Below are positions 33,311 to 46,001 of a stretch of 64,000 nucleotides of DNA, in pieces. Source of the DNA: VRUE01 sp963812335. GTDB taxonomy: Bacteria; Actinomycetota; Thermoleophilia; Solirubrobacterales; 70-9. Location of the stretch: positions 62,001-126,000 of the forward strand of contig CAWEUU010000001.1 of the NCBI GenBank assembly GCA_963812335.1, read 5' to 3'. The translations under genes were made by a program, and so were the position numbers. Every line of letters begins with the position of its first letter. Position 1 is the stretch's first letter. The notes under the pieces are model-generated. The model worked only from the letters and a program-made list of their open reading frames with translations. It was not told the DNA's origin and did not search any database.

Positions 33311-33496
33311 ATGCCGTTCGTAGAGATCCACTGGTACGAGGGCCGCAGCGACGAGCAGAAGGCGGAGATCGCCGCGCGGATCGAAGCGGCCCTCGGCGAG
33401 GTTGCCGGCGTCCCGCCGGAGCACTGCTGGGTCAAGTTCTCCGACACGAAGAAGTCGGACCTGATCATCGGCGAGCCGGCCGAGCCAGACCGGTAG
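33311..33496 (+). CDS. 4-oxalocrotonate tautomerase family protein
   Basis: 61 residues beginning MPFVEIHWYEGRSDEQKAEI. The exposed Pro2, the general base of this family once Met is removed, and the VEI first strand fit small homohexameric tautomerases; VKFSDTKKSD is the region before the closing strand. The natural substrate cannot be read from sequence. It follows trxA by 6 bp and is probably cotranscribed. Confidence 0.8.
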   Translation: MPFVEIHWYEGRSDEQKAEIAARIEAALGEVAGVPPEHCWVKFSDTKKSDLIIGEPAEPDR

Positions 33497-33653
33497 CTCG
33501 CACGCCGGCGCGCCGCTCTTGCTCCTCGGATAGCTCGGTTGTCCTCCCGACGCTGGTCCGCTTGACTGCGGTTTTCTCGGCTGCGGCGGCCATCTGCGCC
33601 ACCTCATCCTTTGTTGGACTTCGCGCCCACGCCGCCCTACTCTGCAAAGGTCC

Positions 33654-34127
33654 ATGACACCGCTCGGCCTCCCCTCCTTCGATCGTCTCTCAGTACTGCC
33701 TGCCGATCTGGTCGCGGCACTGCGGCTGATCCCCAAGATTGCGGAGAACACGGCCTTGCTGCGCGAGATTGCGCGCACGCTGGAGCGGGTCGCCGGGGAC
33801 ACCGAGGTCCTACCCGGGGTACGTGAGGACATGGCGCGCGTCGCCGAGACGACGAGCGTTCTGGGGGCGATGGACGGCAGGATGGCGGCCATCGAGGAGG
33901 CCATGCCGGTGCTGGTCGAGGTTCAACGCCACCTCGCCCAGCTGCCGGAGACGATGGGCCGGCTCGACGACGGCCTCGATCGCCTCAGCGGGCTGATGGA
34001 GCAGCTGATGACGGCGCTCGACGGGCTCAATCAGAGCGTTGACACGCTTCATGGGGCGGTGGCGCCTGTGGGTCGCCTTGCTGGCCGGGTGCCCGGCCAG
34101 AAGAAGGGGAAGCCGGCGGGCAGATAG
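33654..34127 (+). CDS. coiled-coil protein of unknown function
   Basis: 157 residues, almost wholly helical with heptads of Leu, Val and Met (LREIARTLERVAGDTEVLPG, MDGRMAAIEEAMPVLVEVQR, LMEQLMTALDGLNQSVDTLH) and a basic Gly/Lys tail. AAAGG lies 3 bp before the ATG. It resembles small actinobacterial helical proteins without assigned role. It converges with the VapC remnant and ileS. Confidence 0.6.
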   Translation: MTPLGLPSFDRLSVLPADLVAALRLIPKIAENTALLREIARTLERVAGDTEVLPGVREDMARVAETTSVLGAMDGRMAAIEEAMPVLVEVQRHLAQLPETMGRLDDGLDRLSGLMEQLMTALDGLNQSVDTLHGAVAPVGRLAGRVPGQKKGKPAGR

Positions 34128-34134
34128 CTGCGGC

Positions 34135-34313
34135 TCACCGATCCTCGTTGCTCAGAGCGGGCACTTCGCGGCTGCGCGGAACGATCCTCAGCGCGTCGAG
34201 CTCGGTCTTGAGCGCGACGTACTCCGAGGTGCTACGCGCGGAGTAGAGGATCTCCATCCGCACGATCGGCGTGATCTTCGATCTCGCCTGATCGGCCTCG
34301 CGTCGCGCGAGGG

Positions 34314-34316
<3 letters not shown>
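34135..34316 (-). pseudogene. VapC-type PIN toxin remnant
   Basis: After the ileS stop on the same strand, another frame reads EADQARSKITPIVRMEILYS, then ARSTSEYVALKTELDALRIV and stops at 34135. This matches the middle of PIN-domain VapC toxins, where (V)SPVVxLELLYSAR and EEYxALRxELxxL occur. The N-terminal metal-binding Asp region and the C-terminal acidic site are missing, and no start codon or VapB antitoxin is present. The fragment begins at the very end of ileS, so a deletion has probably removed the rest. Confidence 0.6.
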
Positions 34317-37538
<3,222 letters not shown>

Positions 37539-37576
37539 GAGCAGGTGATTCTAGGAGCGGTTACGCTCCCGGCCGC

Positions 37577-38467
37577 ATGCCCCCCGCTTTCGACCCCAAC
37601 GGCAAGGTGGCGCTGGTCACCGGCGGCGCCAACGGAATCGGCTTCGAAGCTTCGCGACAGCTCGTCCTGCGCGGCGCTTCCGTGGCTGTCGTCGACCTCG
37701 ACCGACAGCAGGCGCGCGAGGCGGCCGAGCAGATCGGCGAGCGGGCGATCGGGATCGGCGCCGACGTCACCGACGAGGGCGCGATGCGGGCCGCCGTGGC
37801 GGAGACGGTCGAGCGCTTCGGCGGCCTCGATCTGGCTATCGCCAACGCCGGCATCGCCCAGTCGCAGGTGGCGACCGTGCGCGGCATCGGCGGCGAGGAG
37901 TGGGAGCGCGTCTTCGAGGTCGACATGATGGGCGTCTGGCGGACAGTACGCGCGGTGCTGCCGCCGATCGTCGAACGCCAGGGCCACATCGTCGTCACCG
38001 GCTCGATCTACAGCTGGGCCAACGGCGTCCTCAACAGCCCCTACGCGGTCGCCAAGGCGGGCGTCGAGGCGCTCGGCCGCGGCCTGCGCGCAGAGTTGGT
38101 GCCGCTCGGCGCCAGCGCCGGCGTCGTCTACTACGGCTGGGTCGACACCGACCTGGTGCGCGGCGGCTTCGACCGCAAGCACTCGGACCGGATGAAAGAG
38201 AACGTCCCCGCCTGGCTGCTCAAGCGGATCACGCCCGACGAAGCGGCGGCGGCGCTGATCCGCGGCATCGAAGCGCGGGCGCCGCGCACCTTCGCACCGC
38301 GGTGGTGGGCGATCCCCAGCTTCCTGCGCGGCATTCTCAACCCGCTGCTCGACCGCCGCTTCGACCGCGACGCGAAGATGCGCGAGACGATCCGCGCGGT
38401 CGAGGCCGACGCTGACGGGCAGGGCGCCGCCGCGGTCTCAGCCGCCTCGGGTCAGCCGCTCCAGTAG
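37577..38467 (+). CDS. short-chain dehydrogenase/reductase
   Basis: 296 residues. The cofactor motif is TGGANGIGFEASRQL, with NAGIAQ, catalytic Ser in VTGSIYSW and YAVAK as the Tyr/Lys pair. An Asp after strand 2 (VVDLDRQQ) favours NAD over NADP. The C-terminus (ARAPRTFAPRWWAIPSFLRG, NPLLDRRFDRD) is the extended form seen in actinobacterial SDRs near lipid or steroid genes; substrate unknown. Its 3' end overlaps the convergent dehydrogenase gene by 30 bp. ATG start at 37577, 38 bp from the divergent ileS start. Confidence 0.86.
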   Translation: MPPAFDPNGKVALVTGGANGIGFEASRQLVLRGASVAVVDLDRQQAREAAEQIGERAIGIGADVTDEGAMRAAVAETVERFGGLDLAIANAGIAQSQVATVRGIGGEEWERVFEVDMMGVWRTVRAVLPPIVERQGHIVVTGSIYSWANGVLNSPYAVAKAGVEALGRGLRAELVPLGASAGVVYYGWVDTDLVRGGFDRKHSDRMKENVPAWLLKRITPDEAAAALIRGIEARAPRTFAPRWWAIPSFLRGILNPLLDRRFDRDAKMRETIRAVEADADGQGAAAVSAASGQPLQ

Positions 38468-41308
38468 GAAGAGGAACGACTCGTAGTCCTCGCCGGTGGC
38501 GCGGCTGAGCCCGATCTCGCAGGTGCGGTTGCTGCAGAGGTGGGCGTCGAAGCGGCGGCCGGCGAGCTCGGAGACCTGCGGCGCGGTCGCTGCCGCGGTC
38601 AGCTCCGGGTGGCTGAAGCCGCGGTCGCCGGCGAAGCCGCAGCAGCTCGAGGAGGGGGCGACGTAGACCTCCTCGGCGAGGGCGTCCGCGAGCGCGCGCA
38701 GCCGCGGCGCCAGGCCCATCTGGCGCGTCGCGCAGGTCGGGTGCACGGTCGCTGAGCCGACCTTCGCGCCGACCTCCAACCGCGGCAGCAGCCGGTCGTG
38801 GGCCCAGGCGACCGAGTCGAGGATCGTCAACCGGGCGAGGCGTGGGGCGTTCTCCTCGTCGAGCACGCCCTCGCCCGGCTCGGCGATCGAGTGCGTGCAG
38901 GAGGCGGCGTCGATCACGACCGGCAACTCGCCCTCCCCGCTCCACTCCCACAGCCGCGAGACCATCTCGTTCGCCTTGCGCCGGTGGGCGGCGCCGAACC
39001 CTTTCGAGCTCCAGGGCAGCCCGCAGCAAGACCCCGCGACGTCCGCCGGGATCCACACCGGCGCCCCGGCCCGCGCCGAGACCTCGACCATCGCCTCAGC
39101 GATCCCCACGCTCCTTCCGCTGTTCCTTTGCCCTGTTATTTGGGGCAAAGGAACAGCGGAAGGGCCGAAGATGCGGTTGGTGCAGCTGGGGACGTAGATG
39201 GCGGCGGCGCCCTCGCGGCGCGTCGGCGGGAGGTGCGGTCTTGCGGCTGAAGGGAGGGCGGCGCCTCGCTTGGTGCGGCGGGCCGGCGGGCCGGCCACGC
39301 GGAGGGCGGCGCGTGAGGCGCGCTCGACGGCACCCCAGCGCTTCGCGGCGCGCAGGGCCAAGGCCTCGCGCCAGGCCCCGAGACGCCCGTTCTGGGCGTG
39401 GCGCTCCTCCCGCAGCTGCTTGACCAGCGCGCCGGTGTCGATCCCGAGCGGGCAGGCGAGGCGGCAGGAGCCGTCGGCGGCGCAGCTGTCGAGCCCGTCG
39501 TAGGCGTACTCGCGCTCGAGCTCGGCGCGCAGCGGCGAGCCCTCGGGCTGGCGGGCGATCTCGCGGCGTAGGACGATCCGCTGGCGCGGGGTCGTGGTCA
39601 GGTCGCGGCTCGGGCAGACCGGCTCGCAGAAGCCGCACTCGACGCAGGCGCTCGCCGACGCCTCCTCGACCTCGGGCATCGTTTTGAGATTGCGCAGGTG
39701 GGCGCCAGGGTCGCGGTTGAGGACGACCCCGGGGGCGAGCACCCCGTCGGGATCGGCTAGCCGCTTGACCCGCCACATCAGCTCGGTCGCCTCCTCCCCC
39801 CACTCGCGCTCGACGTAGGGGGCCATGTTGATCCCGGTGCCGTGCTCGGCCTTGAGCGAGCCGTCGTACTTGCCGACGACAAGCTCGACCAGCTTCGCCA
39901 TGAACGACTCGTAGCGCTCCAGGTCCTCCTGCTTGCCGAAGTCCGGCGTCAGCATGAAGTGCAGGTTGCCCGCCGAGGCGTGGCCGGCGACGCCCGGCAG
40001 GAAGCCATGCTCACCGAGCAGCGCCTGCAGGTCGCGGGCGCCCTCGGCGATCCGCTCGGGCGGCACGCAGACGTCCTCGACGATCAGCGCCGTGCCCGGC
40101 AGCCGCAGCCGGCCGACGAGGCCGTGCAGGCCCTCACGCACCCGCCAGGCGAGCTCGATCTCCTCAGCCTCGCGGGTGAACTCGATCGGCCGGGTCGTCT
40201 CGTGGTCGCCGAGGACCTCCCCCGCCGCGGCGATCGCGGCGTCGAGCTCGTCGTCGCTCGCGCTCCCGTACTCGACCAGCAGAACCGCCGACTCGGGCGG
40301 CAGCTCTTTCCACTCCTCGGGCGCCCCGACCATGTTCCAAGCGGCGGTGATCAGCGCCGGCGCGACCATCAGCTCGACCGCGGTGGCGCCCGAGGCGACC
40401 AGGTCGCGCACCGGTGCGATCGCCTCGTCGATGCCGGCGAAGTGGGCCCAGGCGGTGGTCGTGCGGGCCGGCACCGGCAGGGTCTCGAAGACCGCCTCGG
40501 TGAGGAAGGCGAGCGTGCCCTCGGAGCCCACGAGCAAGCGGCGGAAGATCTCCAGCGGCTCCTCGGCGTCGAGGAAGGCGCAGAGCCGGTAGCCGGTCGT
40601 GTTCTTGATCGCGAACTTGCGGCGGATGCGCTCGCTCAGCTCGGCGTCGGCGCGGATCTCGTCGCGGATCGCCGCCAGGCCGGCGGCGAGCTCGGGCTCC
40701 TCGGCGGAGAAGCGCTCGGCTGCGCCGGGCGCGGCGGTGTCGATCGTCGTCCCCGAGGGCAGGACGAAGGTCAGCGAGCGCACGGTCGAGTAGGAGTCGT
40801 GGGTGGTGCCGCAGCGCATCCCGCCAGAGTTGTTGGCGATCACGCCGCCGACCGTGGCGATCTCGGTGCTGGCCGGGTCGGGGCCGAGCTTGCGCCCGTG
40901 CGCGGCGAGCACGCGGTTGGCGTGGCCGAGCACGGTTCCGGGCTTGACCCGTGCCAGCGCGCCGCCGTCCTCGACCGTGACGCCGGTGAAGTGGCGGCGC
41001 ACGTCGACCAGGATGCCGTCGCCCTGGCCCTGGCCGTTGAGGCTGCTGCCGCCGCCGCGGAAGACGACGGGGACGTCGTTGGCGCGGCCGTAGGCGAGCG
41101 TCTTGCCGACGTCGCGCGCGTCGCGCGCCATCACCACCGCCTGCGGCAGCAGCCGGTAGGGGCTGGCGTCGGAGGCGTAGCGGACGATGTCGCCGGCGCG
41201 GCCGAGTACCCGATCGGCGCCGAGCAGCGCCTCGAGCTCGCCGCGCAATGGCTGCGCGGCGCCGCCGGCCAGCGACTCGGGGGCGCGGTCGGAGGCGGCG
41301 GTGCTCAT
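38438..41308 (-). CDS. FAD- and Fe-S-binding D-2-hydroxyacid dehydrogenase (GlcD-GlpC fusion type)
   Basis: 956 residues. FAD-binding type-4 domain (VVFRGGGSSLNGQGQGDGI and the NNSGGMRCGTTHDS region), FAD-oxidase C domain with the GHASAGNLHFML motif (His ligands), two [4Fe-4S] binding blocks (CVECGFCEPVCP about 553; CAADGSCRLACP about 606) and C-terminal CCG domains (CCGLPWSSKG about 756, SSCCGFAGDRG about 888). This layout is that of the YdiJ/Dld3-like D-lactate or D-hydroxyglutarate dehydrogenases that pass electrons to quinone. It lies 50 bp downstream of the benzoylformate-decarboxylase-like gene, so a D-mandelate-like substrate is possible. A perfect palindrome is embedded in frame at 39113-39163. 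Start at ATG 41308, after which the FAD domain begins. Confidence 0.85.
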   Translation of the reverse strand: MSTAASDRAPESLAGGAAQPLRGELEALLGADRVLGRAGDIVRYASDASPYRLLPQAVVMARDARDVGKTLAYGRANDVPVVFRGGGSSLNGQGQGDGILVDVRRHFTGVTVEDGGALARVKPGTVLGHANRVLAAHGRKLGPDPASTEIATVGGVIANNSGGMRCGTTHDSYSTVRSLTFVLPSGTTIDTAAPGAAERFSAEEPELAAGLAAIRDEIRADAELSERIRRKFAIKNTTGYRLCAFLDAEEPLEIFRRLLVGSEGTLAFLTEAVFETLPVPARTTTAWAHFAGIDEAIAPVRDLVASGATAVELMVAPALITAAWNMVGAPEEWKELPPESAVLLVEYGSASDDELDAAIAAAGEVLGDHETTRPIEFTREAEEIELAWRVREGLHGLVGRLRLPGTALIVEDVCVPPERIAEGARDLQALLGEHGFLPGVAGHASAGNLHFMLTPDFGKQEDLERYESFMAKLVELVVGKYDGSLKAEHGTGINMAPYVEREWGEEATELMWRVKRLADPDGVLAPGVVLNRDPGAHLRNLKTMPEVEEASASACVECGFCEPVCPSRDLTTTPRQRIVLRREIARQPEGSPLRAELEREYAYDGLDSCAADGSCRLACPLGIDTGALVKQLREERHAQNGRLGAWREALALRAAKRWGAVERASRAALRVAGPPARRTKRGAALPSAARPHLPPTRREGAAAIYVPSCTNRIFGPSAVPLPQITGQRNSGRSVGIAEAMVEVSARAGAPVWIPADVAGSCCGLPWSSKGFGAAHRRKANEMVSRLWEWSGEGELPVVIDAASCTHSIAEPGEGVLDEENAPRLARLTILDSVAWAHDRLLPRLEVGAKVGSATVHPTCATRQMGLAPRLRALADALAEEVYVAPSSSCCGFAGDRGFSHPELTAAATAPQVSELAGRRFDAHLCSNRTCEIGLSRATGEDYESFLFLLERLTRGG
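39113..39163. repeat. perfect 21-bp palindrome in frame inside the FAD/Fe-S gene
   Basis: Arms at 39113-39133 and 39143-39163 (CCTTCCGCTGTTCC... and its exact reverse complement) enclose a 9-nt AT-rich loop. It encodes the insert AVPLPQITGQRNSGRS between IYVPSCTNRIFG and the following VGIAEAM, in a loop where relatives have a shorter link. Compared with the gene around it the segment is AT-rich, hinting at a separate origin. Confidence 0.82.
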
Positions 41309-41358
41309 AGGCACCCAGGGTTGAAATGACGCGGCCCAGGGGTTCCTGTGACCGTCAT

Positions 41359-42957
41359 CTAGAAAAGAGACATCCCGGGCTGTACCGGGACTTCGACCAG
41401 CTCCGGGCGGGGCGATGCGAGTGCCGTGGCGAGCGCGTCGCGGACCTCGTCGCGGCCGCTGGCGACACGGGTCGAGACGCCGTAGCCGGCCGCGACCGCG
41501 GCGACGTCGAGCGCCGGCAGGTCGAGGCCGGGTGCGCCCTGCACCGACTCGACCTCGGCGAACCACTTGAGGATCGCGTACTCGGAGTTGCGCAGGACGA
41601 GGAAGGTGACCGGCGCCTCGTGGGCGACGGCGCTCCAGAAGCCACTGATCGCGTACTGGGCCGAGCCCTCGCCAAGCACGCAGACGACCGGGCGGTCGGG
41701 CTGGGCGAGCTGCACGCCGACCGAGGCGGCAAGGCCGAAGCCGAGCCCGCCGCCGGCGCTGAAGTAGTAGCTGCCCGGCCGCGAGAGGCGCAGCTGGTTG
41801 CGCAGCGCCAGGGTGCTGGCCGGCGACTCGAGCACGACGATGCCGTCCTCGGGGAAGACCTCGGCCAGGGCCGAGTGCACGGTCGAGGAGTTGAGCGGGT
41901 CCTCTGCCGGGATTTCCTGCGGGCCGGGGTTGGGCTCGGGCGCCGGGCGGCCCGACTCGGGCACCGCCTCCAGCAACGCCTTCAGGCTGAGGCCGACGTC
42001 GGCGACGATCGCGTAGCCCATCGGCGCCCGCGCGGCCTCGTCGGGGTCGCTGGTGATCGCAACCAGGGTCGCGCCCTCGGGCAGCAGCGGGCCGGGGATG
42101 TGCGGGTAGTAGGGGAAGACCGAGCTGCCGGCGACGAGGATCAGGTCGTGCCCCTCGAGCGTCTGCGCGACCGGGCCGATCGCGGGCGGCAGCACGCCGC
42201 GGTAGTTGGGGTGGTTCTCGGGGAAGCCGAGCTTGCCACCGCCGGTCGCCGGGGTCGCCCAGACGGGCAGCCGCTGGCGCTCGGCGAGGCCGATCGCCGC
42301 CTCCCAGCCGCCCGAGGCGTCGATGTCGGGGCCGGCGACGAGGACCGGGTTGGCAGCCGAGTCGAGGTGCTGGGCGAGCCTGTGGATCGAGTCGGGGCTC
42401 GCGACCGCGCGACCGTCGACGCCGCGGGCGACGACCTCGCGCGCCTCGGCCTCGGGCACCTCGACCCCCCAGTCGTCCATCGGGATCGAGACGAAGACGG
42501 GGCCCTGCGGCGGCAGCGCCGCGAGGTGGAGGCCGTGGGCGAGGGCGAGCGGCACGTCCTCGGCCCGTGGGGGCTCGTGCGACCACTTGACCAGCGGGTG
42601 CGGCAGCCGGGTCGCGTCGCGGTTGGTCAGGTTCGCCTGCAGGGTCATCTGCGCGCGGGCCTGCTGGCCGGCGGTGATCAGCAGCGGCGAGTGGTTGGCG
42701 TGGGCGTTGAAGATCGCCCCCATCGCGTTGCCGACGCCGGGAGCGGTGTGCAGGTTGGCGACCGCCGGCCGGCCGGAGGCCTGCGCGTAGCCGTCGGCCA
42801 TACCGACGACGACCGCCTCCTGCAACCCGAGCACGTAGCGGAAGTCACCGGGGAAGTCGGCCAGCATCGGAAGCTCGGTCGAGCCGGGGTTGCCGAAGAT
42901 GGTCGTCATCCCCTGGGAACGGAGCAGGTCGAAGCTCGCGTCGCGCACGGTCGGCAT
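41359..42957 (-). CDS. mdlC: thiamine-diphosphate enzyme, benzoylformate decarboxylase-like
   Basis: 532 residues. It keeps, at identical numbering to the Pseudomonas enzyme as I remember it, Ser26 (GNPGSTELPM), Glu47 (LQEAVVVGMADGYA) and His70 (NLHTAPGVGNAMG), and has the TPP motif GEGSAQYAISGFW followed by NSEY. The region that holds the second catalytic His (His281 there) reads VFPYYPHIPG, with Tyr where His is expected and a His two residues later. Benzoylformate decarboxylase makes benzaldehyde and CO2; this altered site could mean another 2-oxoacid substrate. ATG at 42957 has a palindrome directly upstream (14 bp away). It is the first gene of a likely two-gene operon with the FAD/Fe-S dehydrogenase. 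Confidence 0.83.
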   Translation of the reverse strand: MPTVRDASFDLLRSQGMTTIFGNPGSTELPMLADFPGDFRYVLGLQEAVVVGMADGYAQASGRPAVANLHTAPGVGNAMGAIFNAHANHSPLLITAGQQARAQMTLQANLTNRDATRLPHPLVKWSHEPPRAEDVPLALAHGLHLAALPPQGPVFVSIPMDDWGVEVPEAEAREVVARGVDGRAVASPDSIHRLAQHLDSAANPVLVAGPDIDASGGWEAAIGLAERQRLPVWATPATGGGKLGFPENHPNYRGVLPPAIGPVAQTLEGHDLILVAGSSVFPYYPHIPGPLLPEGATLVAITSDPDEAARAPMGYAIVADVGLSLKALLEAVPESGRPAPEPNPGPQEIPAEDPLNSSTVHSALAEVFPEDGIVVLESPASTLALRNQLRLSRPGSYYFSAGGGLGFGLAASVGVQLAQPDRPVVCVLGEGSAQYAISGFWSAVAHEAPVTFLVLRNSEYAILKWFAEVESVQGAPGLDLPALDVAAVAAGYGVSTRVASGRDEVRDALATALASPRPELVEVPVQPGMSLF

Positions 42958-42970
42958 TGGGGCAACCCTA

Positions 42971-43133
42971 GATGAACGATTCCGATGACGGCACCCACGG
43001 ATGACGCGTCTGGCGCTGCGCTGGGACGCCACCCACCTCCTCGCGAATAGCCCTGCTATTCGCTCGTCGGCGTGCGGCGTCCAGCTTGGCCAGCCGCGCC
43101 CCCGCGGGCACCGTCATTTCGAAATCGGTCATC
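42971..43133. repeat. 163-bp palindromic element, CGAATAGC-core family, copy D
   Basis: Nested arms from GATGAACGATT (42971) / AATCGGTCATC (to 43133) through CGATGACGG / CCGTCATTTCG and GGACGCC / GGCGTCC to the core GCGAATAGC-cct-GCTATTCGC (43043-43063). The core and the GATGACGG end block match copy A. It fills the divergent gap between the decarboxylase gene, whose start codon is 14 bp away, and the peptidase-like gene, so at least one promoter must lie inside or overlap it. Confidence 0.72.
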
Positions 43134-43174
43134 CAGGCTTGCGGATCTAAAGAAAAGGGATTCAACTGGCCGAT

Positions 43175-44521
43175 ATGCAAAGGGTGCGTAAGGCAATCCT
43201 CCTCATCGCCGTAGCTGCGCTTTTCTCTCTCTACCTGACCACCTCGTCGGTGAGTGCCGCGCCGACCCGCCTCGCCTACGGGACGGGTGAGATCGTGCCG
43301 ATCCCGGCGGCGATCCCGCACGAAGCGGGCGACATGGTCGACCGCCGCATCGTCCCGAACCTGCGCCGGCTCGCACAGCGCTTCCCGATCTACATCACCG
43401 ACGGCTACTCCGGCCGGCTGCCGGACGGCAGCCATGCCGGCTGCCACGGCTGCCACGTCAAGCACAGCGACCACTACAACGGCCTCGCCGTCGACATCGT
43501 CGCGCTGCGCGGGCGCGGCGGCTGCGACCGCGCCTGGCGCGGCATCACCCGCCTAGCCCACTGGGCCGAGCCGCGCCAGAACCGCCCCCGCCCGCCCTTC
43601 CGCTGGGTCGGCTACGACGGCGACGCCGGCCACGGCTGCGGCCACCACCTGCACCTCTCCTGGGAACACGCGATCGCGCCGATGTTCCAGCTGGCCGAAT
43701 GGGTCGAGGTCTTCCCCGTGCGCCGCCAGGGCATCGCCACGAAACCGAAGCCGACGCCGGCGCCGGCGCCGGCGGGCGAGCCGTCGGGGCTGAGGCCGCC
43801 GAAGGGGCCGCAGGGGGGCAGCGAGCCCGGCGTCACCTACGAACGCGGCCCGCGCGGCGGCGTCTCGGCGGGCTCGTCCCGGTCCGGCGGGGTATCGGCG
43901 CGGGGTGATCAGAGCCCATCCGGTAGGGGGCTCCACTTAACTTTTTCTGAAGACAGCTTGCGGCTGTCCGCGGGCGCTGGTTCAGAAAAAGTACAAGACG
44001 TTCCGCCCCTACCGGATCGGGCTCTAGTCGAAACGCGCGTCGTAGGATGCCGGCGGATGCGTGCGCTGCCGCTTCCTCTCGCCACCCTGATCGCATTCGT
44101 CGGATGCGGCGAGCAGGGTGAGTCGACGCCGGTTGCTTGCCTGGAAGGGGAGCTTGCTTACCTCGATGCGTTGGAGGCGGCTCCCGGGGTGGTTGAGCTG
44201 GACGACACGACCCTGATCTCGGAATGCCTGGTTGAGAGTCAGGGGGGTGGGGATCTGGCTGAGGTCGGGGCGGCGATGTTGGCGGCTGCTACGGAGTTGA
44301 ACGGGGAAGCTCGGAAGCAGCCGGGGGGACGGGCCAATGTTGAGCTCGGGTACCTGCTGGGGGCCGCGCAGCGGGGGGCGGATCAGACTGAAGGGATCCA
44401 CGACGAGCTGGTCCGCCGGCTCGCCGCAGCCGCCCGCTACAGCCCCGACAACCTGCCGCTGCCGCCGGCCTTCCGGCGCGCCTACCGCGAGGGCTTCGAC
44501 GCCGGGCGCGAGCGGGGCTGA
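43175..44521 (+). CDS. secreted M15-like peptidase frame running on into a lipoprotein
   Basis: The 448-residue frame starts with a signal peptide (KAILLIAVAALFSLYLTTSSVSA). Residues about 30-200 resemble M15 D-Ala-D-Ala carboxypeptidases: HSDHYNGLAVDIVAL fits HxxGxAxD and HHLHLSW the HxH metal motif, with four extra Cys nearby (GCHGCH and GCDRAW). A Pro-rich tail and a Gly/Ser region follow, then a palindrome (43912-44024) that leaves the frame open. At residue 295 a new signal sequence and lipobox begin, so the two halves are probably separate proteins and the peptidase's own stop may have been lost. Likely acts on peptidoglycan outside the membrane. Confidence 0.7.
   Translation: MQRVRKAILLIAVAALFSLYLTTSSVSAAPTRLAYGTGEIVPIPAAIPHEAGDMVDRRIVPNLRRLAQRFPIYITDGYSGRLPDGSHAGCHGCHVKHSDHYNGLAVDIVALRGRGGCDRAWRGITRLAHWAEPRQNRPRPPFRWVGYDGDAGHGCGHHLHLSWEHAIAPMFQLAEWVEVFPVRRQGIATKPKPTPAPAPAGEPSGLRPPKGPQGGSEPGVTYERGPRGGVSAGSSRSGGVSARGDQSPSGRGLHLTFSEDSLRLSAGAGSEKVQDVPPLPDRALVETRVVGCRRMRALPLPLATLIAFVGCGEQGESTPVACLEGELAYLDALEAAPGVVELDDTTLISECLVESQGGGDLAEVGAAMLAAATELNGEARKQPGGRANVELGYLLGAAQRGADQTEGIHDELVRRLAAAARYSPDNLPLPPAFRRAYREGFDAGRERG
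43912..44024. repeat. palindrome joining two reading frames
   Basis: Arms GAGCCCATCCGGTAGGGG (43912-43929) and CCCCTACCGGATCGGGCTC (44006-44024) pair with one bulge. Inside, CTTTTTCTGAA (43941-43951) pairs exactly with TTCAGAAAAAG (43981-43991), echoing the TTTTTCGC inner pairs at 0.8 and 12.3 kb. It contains no stop in the frame of the upstream peptidase gene. Confidence 0.7.
44057..44521 (+). CDS. predicted lipoprotein of unknown function
   Basis: 154 residues if started at the internal ATG 44057. Short signal MRALPLPLATLIAFVGC with lipobox AFVGC, so the mature protein would be lipid-anchored at that Cys. The rest is acidic and helical (ELAYLDALEAAPGVVELDD, ISECLVESQGGGDLAEVGAA, AYREGFDAGRERG). 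AGGA lies 8 bp upstream of the ATG. The longer frame continues from the M15-like gene without a stop. No family recognised; ends 28 bp before fumC. Confidence 0.62.
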   Translation: MRALPLPLATLIAFVGCGEQGESTPVACLEGELAYLDALEAAPGVVELDDTTLISECLVESQGGGDLAEVGAAMLAAATELNGEARKQPGGRANVELGYLLGAAQRGADQTEGIHDELVRRLAAAARYSPDNLPLPPAFRRAYREGFDAGRERG

Positions 44522-44561
44522 ATACGCTGCCGGGACAAACTTCGAATCGATGGAGGACAGC

Positions 44562-45875
<1,314 letters not shown>

Positions 45876-45883
45876 GTGGATGA

Positions 45884-45985
45884 GAGGGCGGATGTCCCTC
45901 CCCCGAAAACCGTCGCGCAGCTGAGTCGCGGATAAGGGCTCCGGTGCGGTTCTAGGAGTCTCCGTGGGAGGGACATCCCGCCCTC
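45884..45985. repeat. palindrome between convergent fumC and aldehyde dehydrogenase genes
   Basis: The arms GAGGGCGGATGTCCCTCCC (45884-45902) and its partner at 45966-45985 match with one bulged base. Inside, AACCG-like and CGGTT-like segments can pair. It starts 9 bp past the fumC stop and ends 16 bp before the stop of the opposing gene, the ideal position for a bidirectional terminator, though the loop is long. Confidence 0.65.
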
Positions 45986-46001
45986 CTCGTGGCTGGTGCG
46001 G

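Noticed and set aside
33465..33647. 60-codon minus-strand frame after the tautomerase
   Set aside because: No ribosome site, no recognisable motif and overlap with the tautomerase end. A relic antitoxin was considered, but nothing supports it.
41309..42586. N-terminal extension of the FAD/Fe-S dehydrogenase frame
   Set aside because: It overlaps the decarboxylase gene in another frame and is Arg/Pro-rich noise; the FAD domain begins right after ATG 41308.
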